DNA of 64,000 nucleotides from Methylibium sp. Root1272 (GCF_001425905.1 NZ_LMDY01000013.1:247480-311479), one strand, 5' to 3'; positions 37,969 through 51,605 are shown, counted from the first letter of the stretch. The notes: generated from the letters alone by a model not told the origin. A program made the numbers and translations.

Positions 37969-39870
37969 TTGAGCGACGACCCCACCTCCTCGCATCCACC
38001 GAACCAGTTCGCGCTGCTGACGCAGCGGCGCTTCGCGCCCTTCTTCTGGACCCAGTTCCTCGGCGCCGGCAACGACAACCTGTTCAAGTTCGCGTTCACC
38101 GTGCTGGTCACCTACCAGCTGCAGGTGAGCTGGCTGCCGCCGGCGCTGGCCGGGCTGGCGATCGGTGCGCTGTTCATCCTGCCCTTCCTGCTGTTCTCGG
38201 CCACTTCGGGACAGCTGGCCGACAAGTTCGACAAGACGCGCGTGATCCGCTTCGTGAAGACGCTGGAGATCGCCATCATGGGCCTGGCCGGCCTGGGCTT
38301 CTGGACCGCCAGCGTGCCGCTGCTGCTGGCCTGCGTGTTCCTGATGGGGCTGCACTCCACGCTGTTCGGCCCGGTCAAGTTCTCCTACCTGCCGCAGCAC
38401 CTGAGCGAACGCGAGCTGACCGGCGGCAATGGCATGGTCGAGATGGGCACCTTCGTTGCCATCCTGCTCGGGCAGGTGGCCGGCGGCCTGCTGGTGGCGG
38501 TGCCCGACGTGGGCCGGCACTACGTGGCCTTCGCCTGCCTCGGCGTGGCGTTGCTCGGCCGCGCGACCGCGCAGCTCGTGCCGGCCTCTCCGCCCACCGA
38601 CCCGGCGCTGGTGATCAACTGGAACCCGGTCAGCGAGACCTGGCGCAACCTGAAGCTCGCGCACGGCAACCTGGTGGTGTTCCGTTCGCTGCTCGGCATC
38701 TCGTGGATGTGGTTCTTCGGCGCGGTGTTCCTGTCGATGTTCCCGGCCTTCGCGAAGGAGGTGCTGGGCGGCGACGAGCAGGTGGCCTCGCTGCTGCTGG
38801 TGGTGTTCTCGGTGGGCATCGGCATCGGCTCGCTGCTGTGCGAGATGCTGAGCCGGCGCCACGTGGAGATCGGGCTGGTGCCGTTCGGCGCGATCGGCAT
38901 GAGCGTGTTCGCGATCGATCTCTACTTCGCGACGCGCGGCCATGCGCCCGGCGTCGGCATCGCCGGTCTGGGCGATTTCGTGCGCCAGCCCGGGCACTGG
39001 CGCGTGATGGCCGACCTGGCGCTGCTCGCGCTGTTCGCCGGCCTCTACAGCGTGCCGATGTACGCGCTGATCCAGCTGCGCTCGCCGGCCTCGCACCGCG
39101 CCCGCATCATCGCGGCCAACAACATCCTCAACGCCCTGTTTATGATCGTCAGCGCCGTGATGGCCGGGGCGCTGCTGAAGGCCGGCCTGACGATCCCGCA
39201 GATCTTCCTGGTGACGGGGCTGCTGAACGCGGTGGTGGCCGCCTACATCTTCCTGCTGGTGCCGGAGTACCTGCTGCGCTTCATCGCGCTGATCGCGACG
39301 CGCCTGGTCTACCGCTTTCGCGTGCAGGGCGACGAGCACATCCCCACCACCGGGGCCGCCGTGCTGGTGTGCAACCACGTGAGCTTCGTCGACCCGATCC
39401 TGCTGATGGCCGCGAGCCCGCGGCCGATCCGCTTCATCATGGACCACCGCATCTTCGCGACGCCCGTGCTGGGCTGGCTGTTCCGGCTGGCCAAGGCGAT
39501 CCCGGTCGCCCCGCAGAAGGACGATCCCGCCACCTACGAGCGCGCCTTCGCCGAGGCCCGCAAGGTGCTGGACGAGGGCGAGCTGCTGTGCATCTTCCCG
39601 GAAGGCGCGATCACCCGCGATGGCACCCTGCAGCCCTTCAAGGGCGGCGTGATGAAGATCCTGGAAACCCACCCGGTGCCGGTGGTCCCGCTGGCGCTGC
39701 GCGACCTGTGGGGCTCGTTCTTCTCGCGCGCCAGCGGCGCCGCGATGACGCAGCCGTTCCGGCGCGGACTGTGGAGCCGCGTCGGCCTGCGCGCCGGCGC
39801 GCCGCTGGCCGCGGCCGAGGTCACGCCGGATCGTCTGCGCGAACGCGTGGCGGCGATGCTGGCGGCGTGA
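37969..39870 (+). CDS. MFS transporter fused to PlsC-type acyltransferase
   Basis: A 633-residue fusion. Residues about 15-420 form a 12-helix MFS transporter resembling the lysophospholipid flippase LplT (GAGNDNLFKFAFTVLVTY, FLMGLHSTLFGPVKFSYLPQ). Residues about 430-633 form a 1-acylglycerol-3-phosphate acyltransferase domain with NHVSFVD (the catalytic HX4D) and FPEGAITRDG. Inferred role: flips lysophospholipid inward and re-acylates it, a membrane repair pathway. Unlike LplT-Aas systems, no acyl-ACP synthetase domain is present. The start is TTG with a GGAG Shine-Dalgarno 6 nt upstream. Confidence 0.88.
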   Translation: MSDDPTSSHPPNQFALLTQRRFAPFFWTQFLGAGNDNLFKFAFTVLVTYQLQVSWLPPALAGLAIGALFILPFLLFSATSGQLADKFDKTRVIRFVKTLEIAIMGLAGLGFWTASVPLLLACVFLMGLHSTLFGPVKFSYLPQHLSERELTGGNGMVEMGTFVAILLGQVAGGLLVAVPDVGRHYVAFACLGVALLGRATAQLVPASPPTDPALVINWNPVSETWRNLKLAHGNLVVFRSLLGISWMWFFGAVFLSMFPAFAKEVLGGDEQVASLLLVVFSVGIGIGSLLCEMLSRRHVEIGLVPFGAIGMSVFAIDLYFATRGHAPGVGIAGLGDFVRQPGHWRVMADLALLALFAGLYSVPMYALIQLRSPASHRARIIAANNILNALFMIVSAVMAGALLKAGLTIPQIFLVTGLLNAVVAAYIFLLVPEYLLRFIALIATRLVYRFRVQGDEHIPTTGAAVLVCNHVSFVDPILLMAASPRPIRFIMDHRIFATPVLGWLFRLAKAIPVAPQKDDPATYERAFAEARKVLDEGELLCIFPEGAITRDGTLQPFKGGVMKILETHPVPVVPLALRDLWGSFFSRASGAAMTQPFRRGLWSRVGLRAGAPLAAAEVTPDRLRERVAAMLAA

Positions 39871-39882
39871 ACGCGCGGGGTC

Positions 39883-41040
<1,158 letters not shown>

Positions 41041-41054
41041 CTAAGCTCGCGCGC

Positions 41055-41765
41055 ATGCTGCCGATCGTCCAACGCGTGTTCCGCCGCCTGACCCGCCAGG
41101 CCGTCACCGACCGCAGCCTCAGCGTGCTGACGCTGCTGCTGCTCGCCGAGGTGGTGCTGCTGCCACCGCTGGTCGAGGTGGGCTGGCTCAACCGGCACCT
41201 CGCCGACGCCGGCTTCCTGGCGATGCTGGCGCTCGGTGTGTGGATGCTGTCCGACCACACGCTCGCGGGCCGCTGGTTCATCGCCACCGCCTTCGGCAGC
41301 CTCGTGATCCGCGTCGCCAACCTGTGGCTGCCCGACAGCGAGCTGCGCGGCGCCGACGCGCTGTTCGCGATGTTCAACCTGGTGGTGCTGGGCTGGCTGA
41401 CGCTGGCCTACACGCTGGCCGCCGGCCGCATCAACGTGCACCGCGTGCTGGGCGCGATCGCCGCCTTCCTGCTGATCGGCCTGGCGTTCGCGCAGGCGCA
41501 CCGGCTGGTGGCCATCTATGCCGGCGACGGCGCCTACTTCATGTTCGGCCAGCCGGTGGACTATGCCGCGCTGGTGGCGCGGCTCAACTACTTCTCCTTC
41601 GTCACGCTCACCTCGCTGGGCTACGGCGACATCACGCCGGTGCATGCCGCGGCGCGCTCGCTGTGCATCCTGCAGGTGCTGATCGGCGTGCTCTATCCGG
41701 TGGCACTGCTGGGCTGGCTGGTGTCGCTGTTCGCGCACCAGAACCAGCAGCCGCCCGCCGCCTGA
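41055..41765 (+). CDS. Two-pore-type potassium channel protein
   Basis: A 236-residue membrane protein with about six hydrophobic segments. The C-terminal ion-channel domain has the selectivity filter TLTSLGYGDITP between two helices (about 180-235). There is no RCK/TrkA regulatory domain and no clear arginine-rich voltage sensor. Known: small Ion_trans_2 proteins of this sort conduct K+, but their role in this group is not defined. Located head-to-head with tgt and tail-to-tail with queA. A TAAGCT hexamer ends 7 nt before the ATG. Confidence 0.8.
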   Translation: MLPIVQRVFRRLTRQAVTDRSLSVLTLLLLAEVVLLPPLVEVGWLNRHLADAGFLAMLALGVWMLSDHTLAGRWFIATAFGSLVIRVANLWLPDSELRGADALFAMFNLVVLGWLTLAYTLAAGRINVHRVLGAIAAFLLIGLAFAQAHRLVAIYAGDGAYFMFGQPVDYAALVARLNYFSFVTLTSLGYGDITPVHAAARSLCILQVLIGVLYPVALLGWLVSLFAHQNQQPPAA

Positions 41766-41778
41766 GCGCGAGCGGTGG

Positions 41779-42849
41779 TCAGCGTCGATCGAGCAACATC
41801 GCGTCGCCGTAGCTGAAGAAGCGGTAGCGCTCGCGGATCGCGTGGGCGTACAGCGCACGGATGTGCGCGTGGCCGGCAAAGGCGCTGACCAGCATCATCA
41901 AGGTGCTGCGCGGCAGGTGGAAGTTGGTCAGCAGCCGGTCGACCACGCGGAACGCGAAGCCCGGGGTGATGAAGATGTCGGTGTCGCGCGCGCCGGCCTG
42001 CAGGCCGCGGTCCCCGCGCGCCGCCGACTCCAGCGCGCGCAGCGTGGTGGTGCCGACCGCGACCACGCGCCCGCCCGCCGCGCGGGTGCGCGCGATCGCG
42101 TCGACGGTGGCCTGCGGCAGCTCGAACCATTCGCTGTGCATGCGGTGCTCGGTGAGGTGCTCGACGCGCACGGGCTGGAAGGTGCCGGCGCCGACGTGCA
42201 GCGTCACGCTCGCACGCGCGACCCCCTGCGCTTCCAGCGCCGCCAGCACGTCGGCGTCGAAATGCAGTGCTGCGGTGGGTGCGGCGACCGCGCCGGGCGA
42301 CCGCGCGAACACGGTCTGGTAGCGGCGCTCGTCGTCGGCATCGTCGCCATGCTCGATGTAGGGCGGCAGCGGCACGTGGCCATGGCGCTCGAGCAGCGCG
42401 AACGGCTCACCCGGCAGCAGCAGGTGGAACAGCGAGCCGTCGGGCCCGCAACGGCCCAGCACCTCGGCCTCGAAGGCGATCGTGTCGCCGTCGCGCCCGG
42501 CGAAATGCACACGGCTGCCCGGCCGCGGCGACTTGCTGGCGCGCAGGTGGGCCCACACCTCGTGCGTGCCGGGCAGCACGCGCTCGACCAGCGCCTCGAC
42601 GCCGCCGCCACTGGCCTTGCGGCCGTACAGCCGGGCCTTGATGACGCGCGTGTCGTTGAACACCAGCAGATCGCCGGGCGCCAGCAGCGACGGCAGCTCG
42701 CGGAACCGACGGTCGAGCGGCACGTCGCCGCGACCGTCGAGCAGGCGCGAGCCGCTGCGCTCCGCGGCGGGATGCTGGGCGATCAGCTCCGGCGGCAACG
42801 CGAAATCGAAATCGGCGACGGTGAAGGGATGAGCGGGTGCGGCGGACAT
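41779..42849 (-). CDS. queA: S-adenosylmethionine:tRNA ribosyltransferase-isomerase
   Basis: A 356-residue enzyme that builds epoxyqueuosine by transferring ribose from SAM to preQ1-34 in tRNA. QueA motifs: [67 protein letters not shown] and [19 protein letters not shown]. The start at 42849 gives standard length. It works directly after Tgt in queuosine synthesis. Confidence 0.97.
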   Translation of the reverse strand: MSAAPAHPFTVADFDFALPPELIAQHPAAERSGSRLLDGRGDVPLDRRFRELPSLLAPGDLLVFNDTRVIKARLYGRKASGGGVEALVERVLPGTHEVWAHLRASKSPRPGSRVHFAGRDGDTIAFEAEVLGRCGPDGSLFHLLLPGEPFALLERHGHVPLPPYIEHGDDADDERRYQTVFARSPGAVAAPTAALHFDADVLAALEAQGVARASVTLHVGAGTFQPVRVEHLTEHRMHSEWFELPQATVDAIARTRAAGGRVVAVGTTTLRALESAARGDRGLQAGARDTDIFITPGFAFRVVDRLLTNFHLPRSTLMMLVSAFAGHAHIRALYAHAIRERYRFFSYGDAMLLDRR

Positions 42850-42898
42850 GGCGTGCAGGCTGGACCGGCCTGACGAGGGCAGAAGGCAGAATTGTTCC

Positions 42899-44965
42899 AT
42901 GCCCCAGGCCTCGCGCTCCGCACCGCCCACTGCCGCCGCCCCGGCGAAGTCGGGCCCGGCACGGGCGATGGAGAAGCTCGGTCTGGTGCGCGACATCGAT
43001 CTCGCGCTGCACCTGCCGCTGCGCTACGAGGACGAGACGCGCGTCACGCCGATCGCCGCGGCGCACGAGGGCGAGACGGTGCAGGTCGAAGGCCACGTGC
43101 GAGACAGCCGCGTCGAGCTGCGCCCGCGCCGCCAGCTCATCGTGCGGCTGGTCGACGGCAGCGACGAGCTGGTGCTGCGCTTCCTGCACTTCTACCCCTC
43201 GCACCAGAAGACGCTGGCGGTGGGGGCACGCCTGCGCGTACGCGGCGAGTTGCGCGGTGGTTTCCTCGGCCGCGAGATGGTGCACCCCACCTTCAAGGCG
43301 GTCGGCGACGACACCCCGCTGGCCACCGCGCTGACGCCGGTCTACCCGGCCAGCGCGCAGCTGCCGCAGGCCTATCTGCGCAAGGCCGTGAGCTCGGCGC
43401 TGACGCGCGCACCGCTCGATGAGCTGCTGCCGGCCGGCAGTGTGCCGGCCGGTTTGCCGAGCCTGAAACAGGCCCTGCTGTTCCTGCACCATCCGGCGCC
43501 CGAGGTGATGCTGGCGACGCTGGAAGACCACAGCCACCCGGCCTGGCAGCGGCTGAAGTTCGACGAACTGCTGGCCCAGCAGCTGTCGCAGCTGCAGGCA
43601 CAGCGCGAGCGCGCCGCATTGCGCGCACCGCCGCTGAGGGCGGGCACCGGCGGCCTGCACGAGCAGTTGCTCGCGGCGCTGCCGTTCCGACTGACCGGCG
43701 CGCAGCACCGTGTGGCCGAGGAGATCGCGCGCGATCTGGCTCGCCCGCAGCCGACCCACCGGCTGCTGCAGGGCGACGTGGGCTCCGGCAAGACGGTGGT
43801 CGCGGCGCTGGCGGCCACGGTGGCGATCGATGCCGGCTGGCAGTGCGCGCTGATGGCGCCCACCGAGATCCTGGCCGAGCAGCATTTCCGCAAGCTGGTC
43901 GGCTGGCTCGAGCCGCTGGGCGTGCAGATCGCCTGGCTCACCGGCAGCCAGAAGGGCAAGGCGCGCACGCGCATGCTGGAGCGCGTGGCCAGCGGCGAGG
44001 CGCGGCTGGTGGTCGGCACGCATGCGGTGATCCAGGACCGCGTGGTGTTCGAGCGCCTCGGCCTGGCCGTCATCGACGAGCAGCACCGTTTCGGCGTCGC
44101 TCAGCGGCTGCAGCTCAAGCGCAAGCTCGAGGGCACGCCGCTGGAGCCGCACCTGCTGATGATGTCGGCCACGCCGATCCCGCGCACGCTGGCGATGACC
44201 TACTTCGCCGACCTCGACGTGAGCACCATCGACGAGCTGCCGCCGGGCCGCACGCCCATCGTCACCAAGGTCTTCGCCGACGGCCGCCGCGACAGCGTGA
44301 TCGCGCGCATCCGCGACGAGGTGGCGAAGGGCCGCCAGGTCTACTGGGTGTGCCCGCTGATCGAGGAGAGCGAGACGCTGGACCTGCAGAACGCCACCGA
44401 GACCCACGCGCGGCTCGGCGAGGCGCTGCCGGGCGTGCAGGTCGGCCTGCTGCATGGCCGCATGCCGGCGGCGGAAAAGGCGGCGGTGATGGCGCGCTTC
44501 ACCGGCGGCGAGATGGCGGTGCTGGTGTCGACCACGGTGATCGAGGTCGGCGTCGACGTGCCCAACGCGAGCCTGATGGTGATCGAGCACGCCGAGCGCT
44601 TCGGGCTGTCGCAGCTGCACCAGCTGCGCGGGCGCGTCGGCCGCGGCAGCGTGGCCAGCGTGTGCGTGCTGCTGTACACGCCGCCGCTGTCGGACACCGG
44701 CAAGGCGCGCCTGCGCGCGATGGCCGAGACGAACGACGGCTTCGAGATCGCGCGCCGCGACCTCGACATCCGCGGCCCCGGCGAGTTCATGGGCGCCCGC
44801 CAGAGCGGCGCGGCACTGCTGCGCTTCGCCGACCTGGCCGAGGACAGCGCGCTGCTGGCCCAGGCGCGACAGCTTGCGCCGCAACTGCTCGAGCACCATC
44901 CGCGCGCGGCCGAGGCCCACGTGAACCGCTGGCTCGGCAGCAAGGCCGAGTACCTGAAGGCCTGA
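42899..44965 (+). CDS. recG: ATP-dependent DNA helicase RecG
   Basis: A 688-residue superfamily-2 helicase that remodels stalled replication forks and Holliday junctions. It has an N-terminal wedge/OB domain (about 20-180, [14 protein letters not shown]), Walker [23 protein letters not shown], Walker [16 protein letters not shown], and the C-terminal helicase motifs QLRGRVGRG and [17 protein letters not shown]. The ATG at 42899 is preferred to an upstream ATG at 42848, which lies inside the queA start region. CAGAAT ends 6 nt before the start. Confidence 0.97.
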   Translation: MPQASRSAPPTAAAPAKSGPARAMEKLGLVRDIDLALHLPLRYEDETRVTPIAAAHEGETVQVEGHVRDSRVELRPRRQLIVRLVDGSDELVLRFLHFYPSHQKTLAVGARLRVRGELRGGFLGREMVHPTFKAVGDDTPLATALTPVYPASAQLPQAYLRKAVSSALTRAPLDELLPAGSVPAGLPSLKQALLFLHHPAPEVMLATLEDHSHPAWQRLKFDELLAQQLSQLQAQRERAALRAPPLRAGTGGLHEQLLAALPFRLTGAQHRVAEEIARDLARPQPTHRLLQGDVGSGKTVVAALAATVAIDAGWQCALMAPTEILAEQHFRKLVGWLEPLGVQIAWLTGSQKGKARTRMLERVASGEARLVVGTHAVIQDRVVFERLGLAVIDEQHRFGVAQRLQLKRKLEGTPLEPHLLMMSATPIPRTLAMTYFADLDVSTIDELPPGRTPIVTKVFADGRRDSVIARIRDEVAKGRQVYWVCPLIEESETLDLQNATETHARLGEALPGVQVGLLHGRMPAAEKAAVMARFTGGEMAVLVSTTVIEVGVDVPNASLMVIEHAERFGLSQLHQLRGRVGRGSVASVCVLLYTPPLSDTGKARLRAMAETNDGFEIARRDLDIRGPGEFMGARQSGAALLRFADLAEDSALLAQARQLAPQLLEHHPRAAEAHVNRWLGSKAEYLKA

Positions 44966-44974
44966 CGGTCGGGA

Positions 44975-47731
44975 TCAGGTCGGCCGCGTGTTCACGTGCG
45001 CCAGCAGCTGGCGCACCAGCAGCGTCACATCGCCGGTCTTCTGCAGCAGCGCCTCGGCCCCGGCCTCGCGCAGCGTGGCCACACGCTCGGGGTCGACGTC
45101 GGCCGACATCACGACGATCGCCGGCAGCCCCGTCCCCGCGCGGGCGCGCACGGCCGCGATCACGTCCTGCGCGTCGCCGTCACCGAGATTCAGATCGGTC
45201 AGCACCACGTCGAAGGGCGGCCCCGGCGCCGCCAGCGCGGCCTGCGCCTCCGCCAGCGAACCGGCGACCCGCACCGTGTAGCCCTGGGCCCCGAGCGCAC
45301 GCTCCACCAGCATCGCGTAGACATCGGCATCCTCGACCAGCAGCAGCCGGCGCGGCGCGTCCGCGGCCAGGGGCGCGGGGCCGGTGGCCTCGGTCTCGAC
45401 GTCGGCCGTCCAGCGCAGCAGCGCGGTGGTGCCGCGCCCGGGTGTGCTCTCGAGGTGCAGCGCGCCGCCCATCAACGCGGCAAGGTCGCGGCACAGCGAC
45501 AGCCCGAGCCCGGTGCCGCTGCGCGCCGCGGTCCGGCCGCCGGCGGTGTAGTAGCGCTCGAACAGCCGCGCCTGGTCGGCCTCGGCGATGCCCGGGCCCT
45601 GGTCGCGCACGCGCAGTTCGATCACGCAGCGCGACGCCTCGTCGCCCGCCTGCGGCGTGCAGCGGGCCTCGATCAGGATCTCGCCGCGGTGGCTGTACTT
45701 GATCGCGTTGGCGACCAGGTTTCGCGCGATCTGCTCGACCCGCAGCGCATCGACGCGCAGCAGCGGGTCGGGCGTCGGCGCGGTGCAGTTCAGCGTGAGC
45801 TGCCGGGCCCGTGCGGCCGGCAGCATCTCCGCGCGCACACCGCGCAGCAGCGGCCCGAGCTGCACGGGCTCCAGGTGCAGGCTCAGCCGGCCCGCGTCCA
45901 GCCGGTTTCGGTCGAGCAGGTTGTTCAGCAGGTTCAGCGTCGAGCGCGCGGAATCACCCAGCGAACCGGCCACCGACGCCGGCACCTCGCGCCCGCTGCG
46001 CAGGAGTTCGGCCCCGGCGATCACCGAATGCAGCGAGTTGCGTACCTCGTGGGCCAGGAAGGTCGTGAAGCGCTCGCTCGCACCGCGGGCCCGTTCGGCC
46101 TGACGCTGCGCGCCGAGCGTGCGCTGCATCTCGCGCCGCAGGCCGCGGCTGTGCCACCACCACGCCGCGATCAGCAGGGCGAACACTGCAGCGACCCACG
46201 GCAGGTAGCGCCGCAGCAGTTCGCGCACGATGTGCGCCGGTGTCGGACGCGTCAGCCAGCGGCGCTTGAGTTCGAGCAGGTCGTCGGCCACGGTCGCATC
46301 CAGCGCCCGCTGCAGCAGCGGCAGCAGCGCCACGTGGCGAGACGAGACCGCGATGCCGTGCTCCTGCCGCAGGCCGCCCGCCGTGCCGGTGATCTGCACG
46401 TCGCTGCGCGGCGACTCGGCCAGCAGCACCGCCGCGGTGACGACGTCGGCCAGGGCCGCGTCGGCGCCGCCGCTCGCGACGCGCTCGACGCAGCTCGGCA
46501 GCGGATCGCAGGCCACCAGCTCGATGCCGGGATAGCGCGCCGCGATCAAAGGCCGCGCGAAATGCGCGGGCGGCAGCGCGAGGCGACGGCCGACGAGCTG
46601 GTCCAGTCCCCAGGCGCTGCCGCCCGGTCGGCCCAGCAGCACCATCGGGTGCTCGATGTAGGGGCCGATGACGTGCACCGCATGGCCGGGCGTCGCCACC
46701 GCCGACAGGCCGAGCGCGAGATCGACCTCGCCGCGCTGCAGCGCCGCCAGCGCATCGGCCGCCGTGCTCGCACGCCAGGCGCCAAGGGCGAGGCCGAGGC
46801 GCCCGAGCACCGCGCGCAGCACGTCGACCGACAGGCCCTGCGGCCGGCCGTCGGCGTCGAGCACCGCGAACGGCAGCCGCCCGTCCACCACGGCGACGTT
46901 CAGCGGCCGTTGCGCCGCGAGCAGCGCGCGCTCGGGGTCGTCGAGGCGCAGCGGCTCGGCGCGCCGCGCGAAGTGCGGTTCCGCACGCCAGCGGCCGATG
47001 ATGAACTCGCGCGTCTCGGCGCCCATGCCCGCCAACGCTGCCGACAGCGAATCGAGTTGCGCCGCGCCGGCCTTGGGCGCCGCGAAATGCAGCGCACCGC
47101 TCGGCAACGCCAGCGTGCGCACCAGCCGCAGGCCGGCGAGGCGCTCGCGCTCGATGCTGCCGATGAGCACCGGCTGCGCCTCGACCATCACGTCGGCACG
47201 CCCCTGCTGCACCGCCCGCAGGCCGTCGGCGATGCTGGCCACCGGCACCCGCTGCGCCAGCGGGAACAGCTCGCGCGCATTGGCCTCGGCGGCGTAGCCG
47301 GCCACGGTGGCCAGACGCCGGCCGTTCAGATCGGCGACCAGCGAGCCCGTGGGCTCGCTCGCTCGCGTGACGACTGCCTGCTCGACCAGCGCATACGGCA
47401 GCGAGAACGCCAGCACCTGCTCGCGCGCAGCGTTGCGGGCCATCGACGAGGCGAGGTCGAGCCGGCCGGCGCGCAGGTCGCGCTCGAGCGCCACGAAGTC
47501 GGTGTAGCGCACCGGTTCCACCCGCGCACCGAGCGCGGGCGCAAGGCGGCGCAGTATTTCCAGGTCGGCGCCCCCCGGCTCGCTGCCCTCGGGCCAGATC
47601 TGGAACGGCGGGAAATCGGCCAGCATCCCGTAGCGCAGCACCGACGGCGGCGCGGCGCCGCAGGCGAGCGCCCACAGGCCGAGCGCCAAACCGGCCAGCC
47701 ATCGCTGCGCCCGCGGCAAGCCGCTACGCAT
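44975..47731 (-). CDS. Hybrid sensor histidine kinase with tandem periplasmic solute-binding domains (BvgS/EvgS-like)
   Basis: A 918-residue inner-membrane kinase. Signal peptide to about 25, two SBP_bac_3 domains in the periplasm (about 30-255 and 275-490), one transmembrane helix (509-527), a kinase core with H-box His561 (FLAHEVRNS), N-box around Asn675, G1 Asp710 (DQGPGIA) and G2 (GTGLGLSL, 739-746), then a receiver domain with Asp846 (VLTDLNLG). Unlike BvgS/EvgS there is no PAS domain and no HPt domain, and no response regulator gene is adjacent, so its output partner is elsewhere. The ligand is unknown, probably an amino acid-like solute. Confidence 0.92.
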   Translation of the reverse strand: MRSGLPRAQRWLAGLALGLWALACGAAPPSVLRYGMLADFPPFQIWPEGSEPGGADLEILRRLAPALGARVEPVRYTDFVALERDLRAGRLDLASSMARNAAREQVLAFSLPYALVEQAVVTRASEPTGSLVADLNGRRLATVAGYAAEANARELFPLAQRVPVASIADGLRAVQQGRADVMVEAQPVLIGSIERERLAGLRLVRTLALPSGALHFAAPKAGAAQLDSLSAALAGMGAETREFIIGRWRAEPHFARRAEPLRLDDPERALLAAQRPLNVAVVDGRLPFAVLDADGRPQGLSVDVLRAVLGRLGLALGAWRASTAADALAALQRGEVDLALGLSAVATPGHAVHVIGPYIEHPMVLLGRPGGSAWGLDQLVGRRLALPPAHFARPLIAARYPGIELVACDPLPSCVERVASGGADAALADVVTAAVLLAESPRSDVQITGTAGGLRQEHGIAVSSRHVALLPLLQRALDATVADDLLELKRRWLTRPTPAHIVRELLRRYLPWVAAVFALLIAAWWWHSRGLRREMQRTLGAQRQAERARGASERFTTFLAHEVRNSLHSVIAGAELLRSGREVPASVAGSLGDSARSTLNLLNNLLDRNRLDAGRLSLHLEPVQLGPLLRGVRAEMLPAARARQLTLNCTAPTPDPLLRVDALRVEQIARNLVANAIKYSHRGEILIEARCTPQAGDEASRCVIELRVRDQGPGIAEADQARLFERYYTAGGRTAARSGTGLGLSLCRDLAALMGGALHLESTPGRGTTALLRWTADVETEATGPAPLAADAPRRLLLVEDADVYAMLVERALGAQGYTVRVAGSLAEAQAALAAPGPPFDVVLTDLNLGDGDAQDVIAAVRARAGTGLPAIVVMSADVDPERVATLREAGAEALLQKTGDVTLLVRQLLAHVNTRPT

Positions 47732-47865
47732 CTTCGTCCCGGAGCGTCAAAGGCAGCCCTCCCTGGGTCGCTCTCGAATCGACGTTAGCACGGCCTACGT
47801 GGCAACGCGCAGGCCGCCGGGCTCGAAATGCCCGCAGAATCCGAACGAAGGCTGAGAACCCGGAC

Positions 47866-48789
47866 ATGACACTGACCGAACTGCGCTACATCGTGGCCGT
47901 CGCCCGCGAACGCCATTTCGGCCGCGCGGCCGAGGCCTGCTTCGTCTCGCAGCCGACGCTCAGCGTCGCGATCAAGAAGCTCGAAGACGAGCTCGACGTC
48001 AAGATCTTCGAGCGCGGCAGCAACGAGATCTCCACCACGCCGCTGGGCGAGGAGATCGTGCGCCAGGCGCAGGCGGTGATCGAGCAGGCCGCAGCGATCA
48101 AGGAGATCGCCAAGCGCGGCCAGGACCCGCTGGCCGGCGCGCTGCGGCTGGGCATCATCTACACGATCGGTCCCTACCTGCTGCCCGACCTGGTGAAGCA
48201 CGCGATCGATATGTTCCCGCAGATGCCGTTGATGCTGCAGGAGAACTTCACCGTCAAGCTGCTCGACATGCTGCGCACCGGCGAGCTCGACGCCGCCATC
48301 ATGGCCGAGCCCTTCCCCGACACCGGCCTGGCGATCGCGCCGCTCTACGACGAGCCCTTCGTCGTCGCCTGCCCGGCCACCCATCCGCTCGCCAGGCGCG
48401 AGAGCGTGTCGTCGGAAGAACTGAAGAAGGAGACGATGCTGCTGCTCGGGACCGGCCACTGCTTCCGCGACCATGTGCTCGAGGTGTGTCCGGAGTTCGC
48501 GCGCTTCTCGAGCGACGCCGAAGGCATCCGCAAGAGCTTCGAGGGCTCGTCGCTCGAGACCATCAAGCACATGGTCGCCTCCGGCATGGGCGTGACCGTG
48601 GTGCCGCAGCTCAGCGTGCCGAAGGAGCAGCAGCCGCACCTGCGCTACGTACCCTTCAGCGCGCCGCTGCCGACGCGGCGCGTGGTGCTCGCGTGGCGGC
48701 GCACCTTCACCCGCTACGAAGCCATCGCTGCGCTGCGCAACGCCGTCTACGCCTGCGAGTTGTCCGGCGTCACCCGCCTGACCGCCTGA
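47866..48789 (+). CDS. oxyR: Peroxide-sensing LysR-type regulator OxyR
   Basis: A 307-residue LysR protein with an N-terminal HTH (RHFGRAAEACFVSQPTLSVAIKKLE) and a regulatory domain bearing the redox cysteines Cys199 and Cys208 (GHCFRDHVLEVC), at the same numbers as in Escherichia coli. Disulfide formation activates peroxide defence genes. katG and dps lie directly downstream in the same orientation, making this an oxyR-katG-dps locus. Divergent from the hybrid kinase gene. Confidence 0.95.
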   Translation: MTLTELRYIVAVARERHFGRAAEACFVSQPTLSVAIKKLEDELDVKIFERGSNEISTTPLGEEIVRQAQAVIEQAAAIKEIAKRGQDPLAGALRLGIIYTIGPYLLPDLVKHAIDMFPQMPLMLQENFTVKLLDMLRTGELDAAIMAEPFPDTGLAIAPLYDEPFVVACPATHPLARRESVSSEELKKETMLLLGTGHCFRDHVLEVCPEFARFSSDAEGIRKSFEGSSLETIKHMVASGMGVTVVPQLSVPKEQQPHLRYVPFSAPLPTRRVVLAWRRTFTRYEAIAALRNAVYACELSGVTRLTA

Positions 48790-51057
<2,268 letters not shown>

Positions 51058-51107
51058 ACCGACGGCTACAGTTCCAGCCATTCCCCCATGACCCAGGAGT
51101 GATCTCG

Positions 51108-51605
51108 ATGGCCAAGACCAGGACCACCACGCCGCCGGTGAACATCGGCATCTCGGAGAAGGACCGCGCCGCGATCGCCAAGGGGCTCAACGCCCTGCTG
51201 GCGGACACCTACACGCTCTACCTCACGACCCACAACTTCCACTGGAACGTGACGGGGCCGATGTTCAACACGCTGCACACCATGTTCATGACGCAGTACA
51301 CCGAGCTGTGGAACGCGGTCGATCCGGTGGCCGAGCGCATCCGCGCGCTGGGCTTCCCGGCCGCCGGCAGCTACGGCCAGTTCGGCAAGCTGAGTTCGCT
51401 GAAGGACGCGCCGGCCGAGCCGCCGAAGGCCATGGACATGGTGCGCATCCTGGTCGAAGGCCACGAAGCCGTGGCCCGCACCGCGCGTGGCATCTTCCCG
51501 CTGGCCGACAAGGCCTCGGACGAGCCCACCGCCGACCTGCTGACGCAGCGCCTCACGGTGCACGAGCAGGCGGCGTGGATGCTGCGCTCGCTGCTCGAAG
51601 AGTAA
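51108..51605 (+). CDS. dps: Dps-family DNA-binding ferritin-like protein
   Basis: A 165-residue ferritin-like four-helix protein forming 12-mers that oxidise and store iron with H2O2 and protect DNA. Ferroxidase-site ligands at the subunit interface are His45 (FHWNVTG), His57, Asp72 and Glu76 (VDPVAER). The residue four after His57, Glu or Asp in characterised Dps proteins, is Met61 here. A lysine/threonine-rich N-terminus (AKTRTTTPP) may bind DNA. It lies 50 nt after katG, probably in the OxyR regulon. Confidence 0.93.
   Translation: MAKTRTTTPPVNIGISEKDRAAIAKGLNALLADTYTLYLTTHNFHWNVTGPMFNTLHTMFMTQYTELWNAVDPVAERIRALGFPAAGSYGQFGKLSSLKDAPAEPPKAMDMVRILVEGHEAVARTARGIFPLADKASDEPTADLLTQRLTVHEQAAWMLRSLLEE

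Noticed and set aside
35164..39672. A 1502-codon open frame on the minus strand, antisense to the receptor and MFS-acyltransferase genes
   Set aside because: Composition is the His/Arg/Gln/Val-rich pattern expected from reading a GC-rich gene antisense. It overlaps well-supported genes on the other strand and has no recognisable domain.
42848..42898. A longer recG starting at an ATG at 42848
   Set aside because: The 17 extra residues overlap the queA start codon and do not resemble RecG; the ATG at 42899 fits family length and has a -10-like box at the usual distance.
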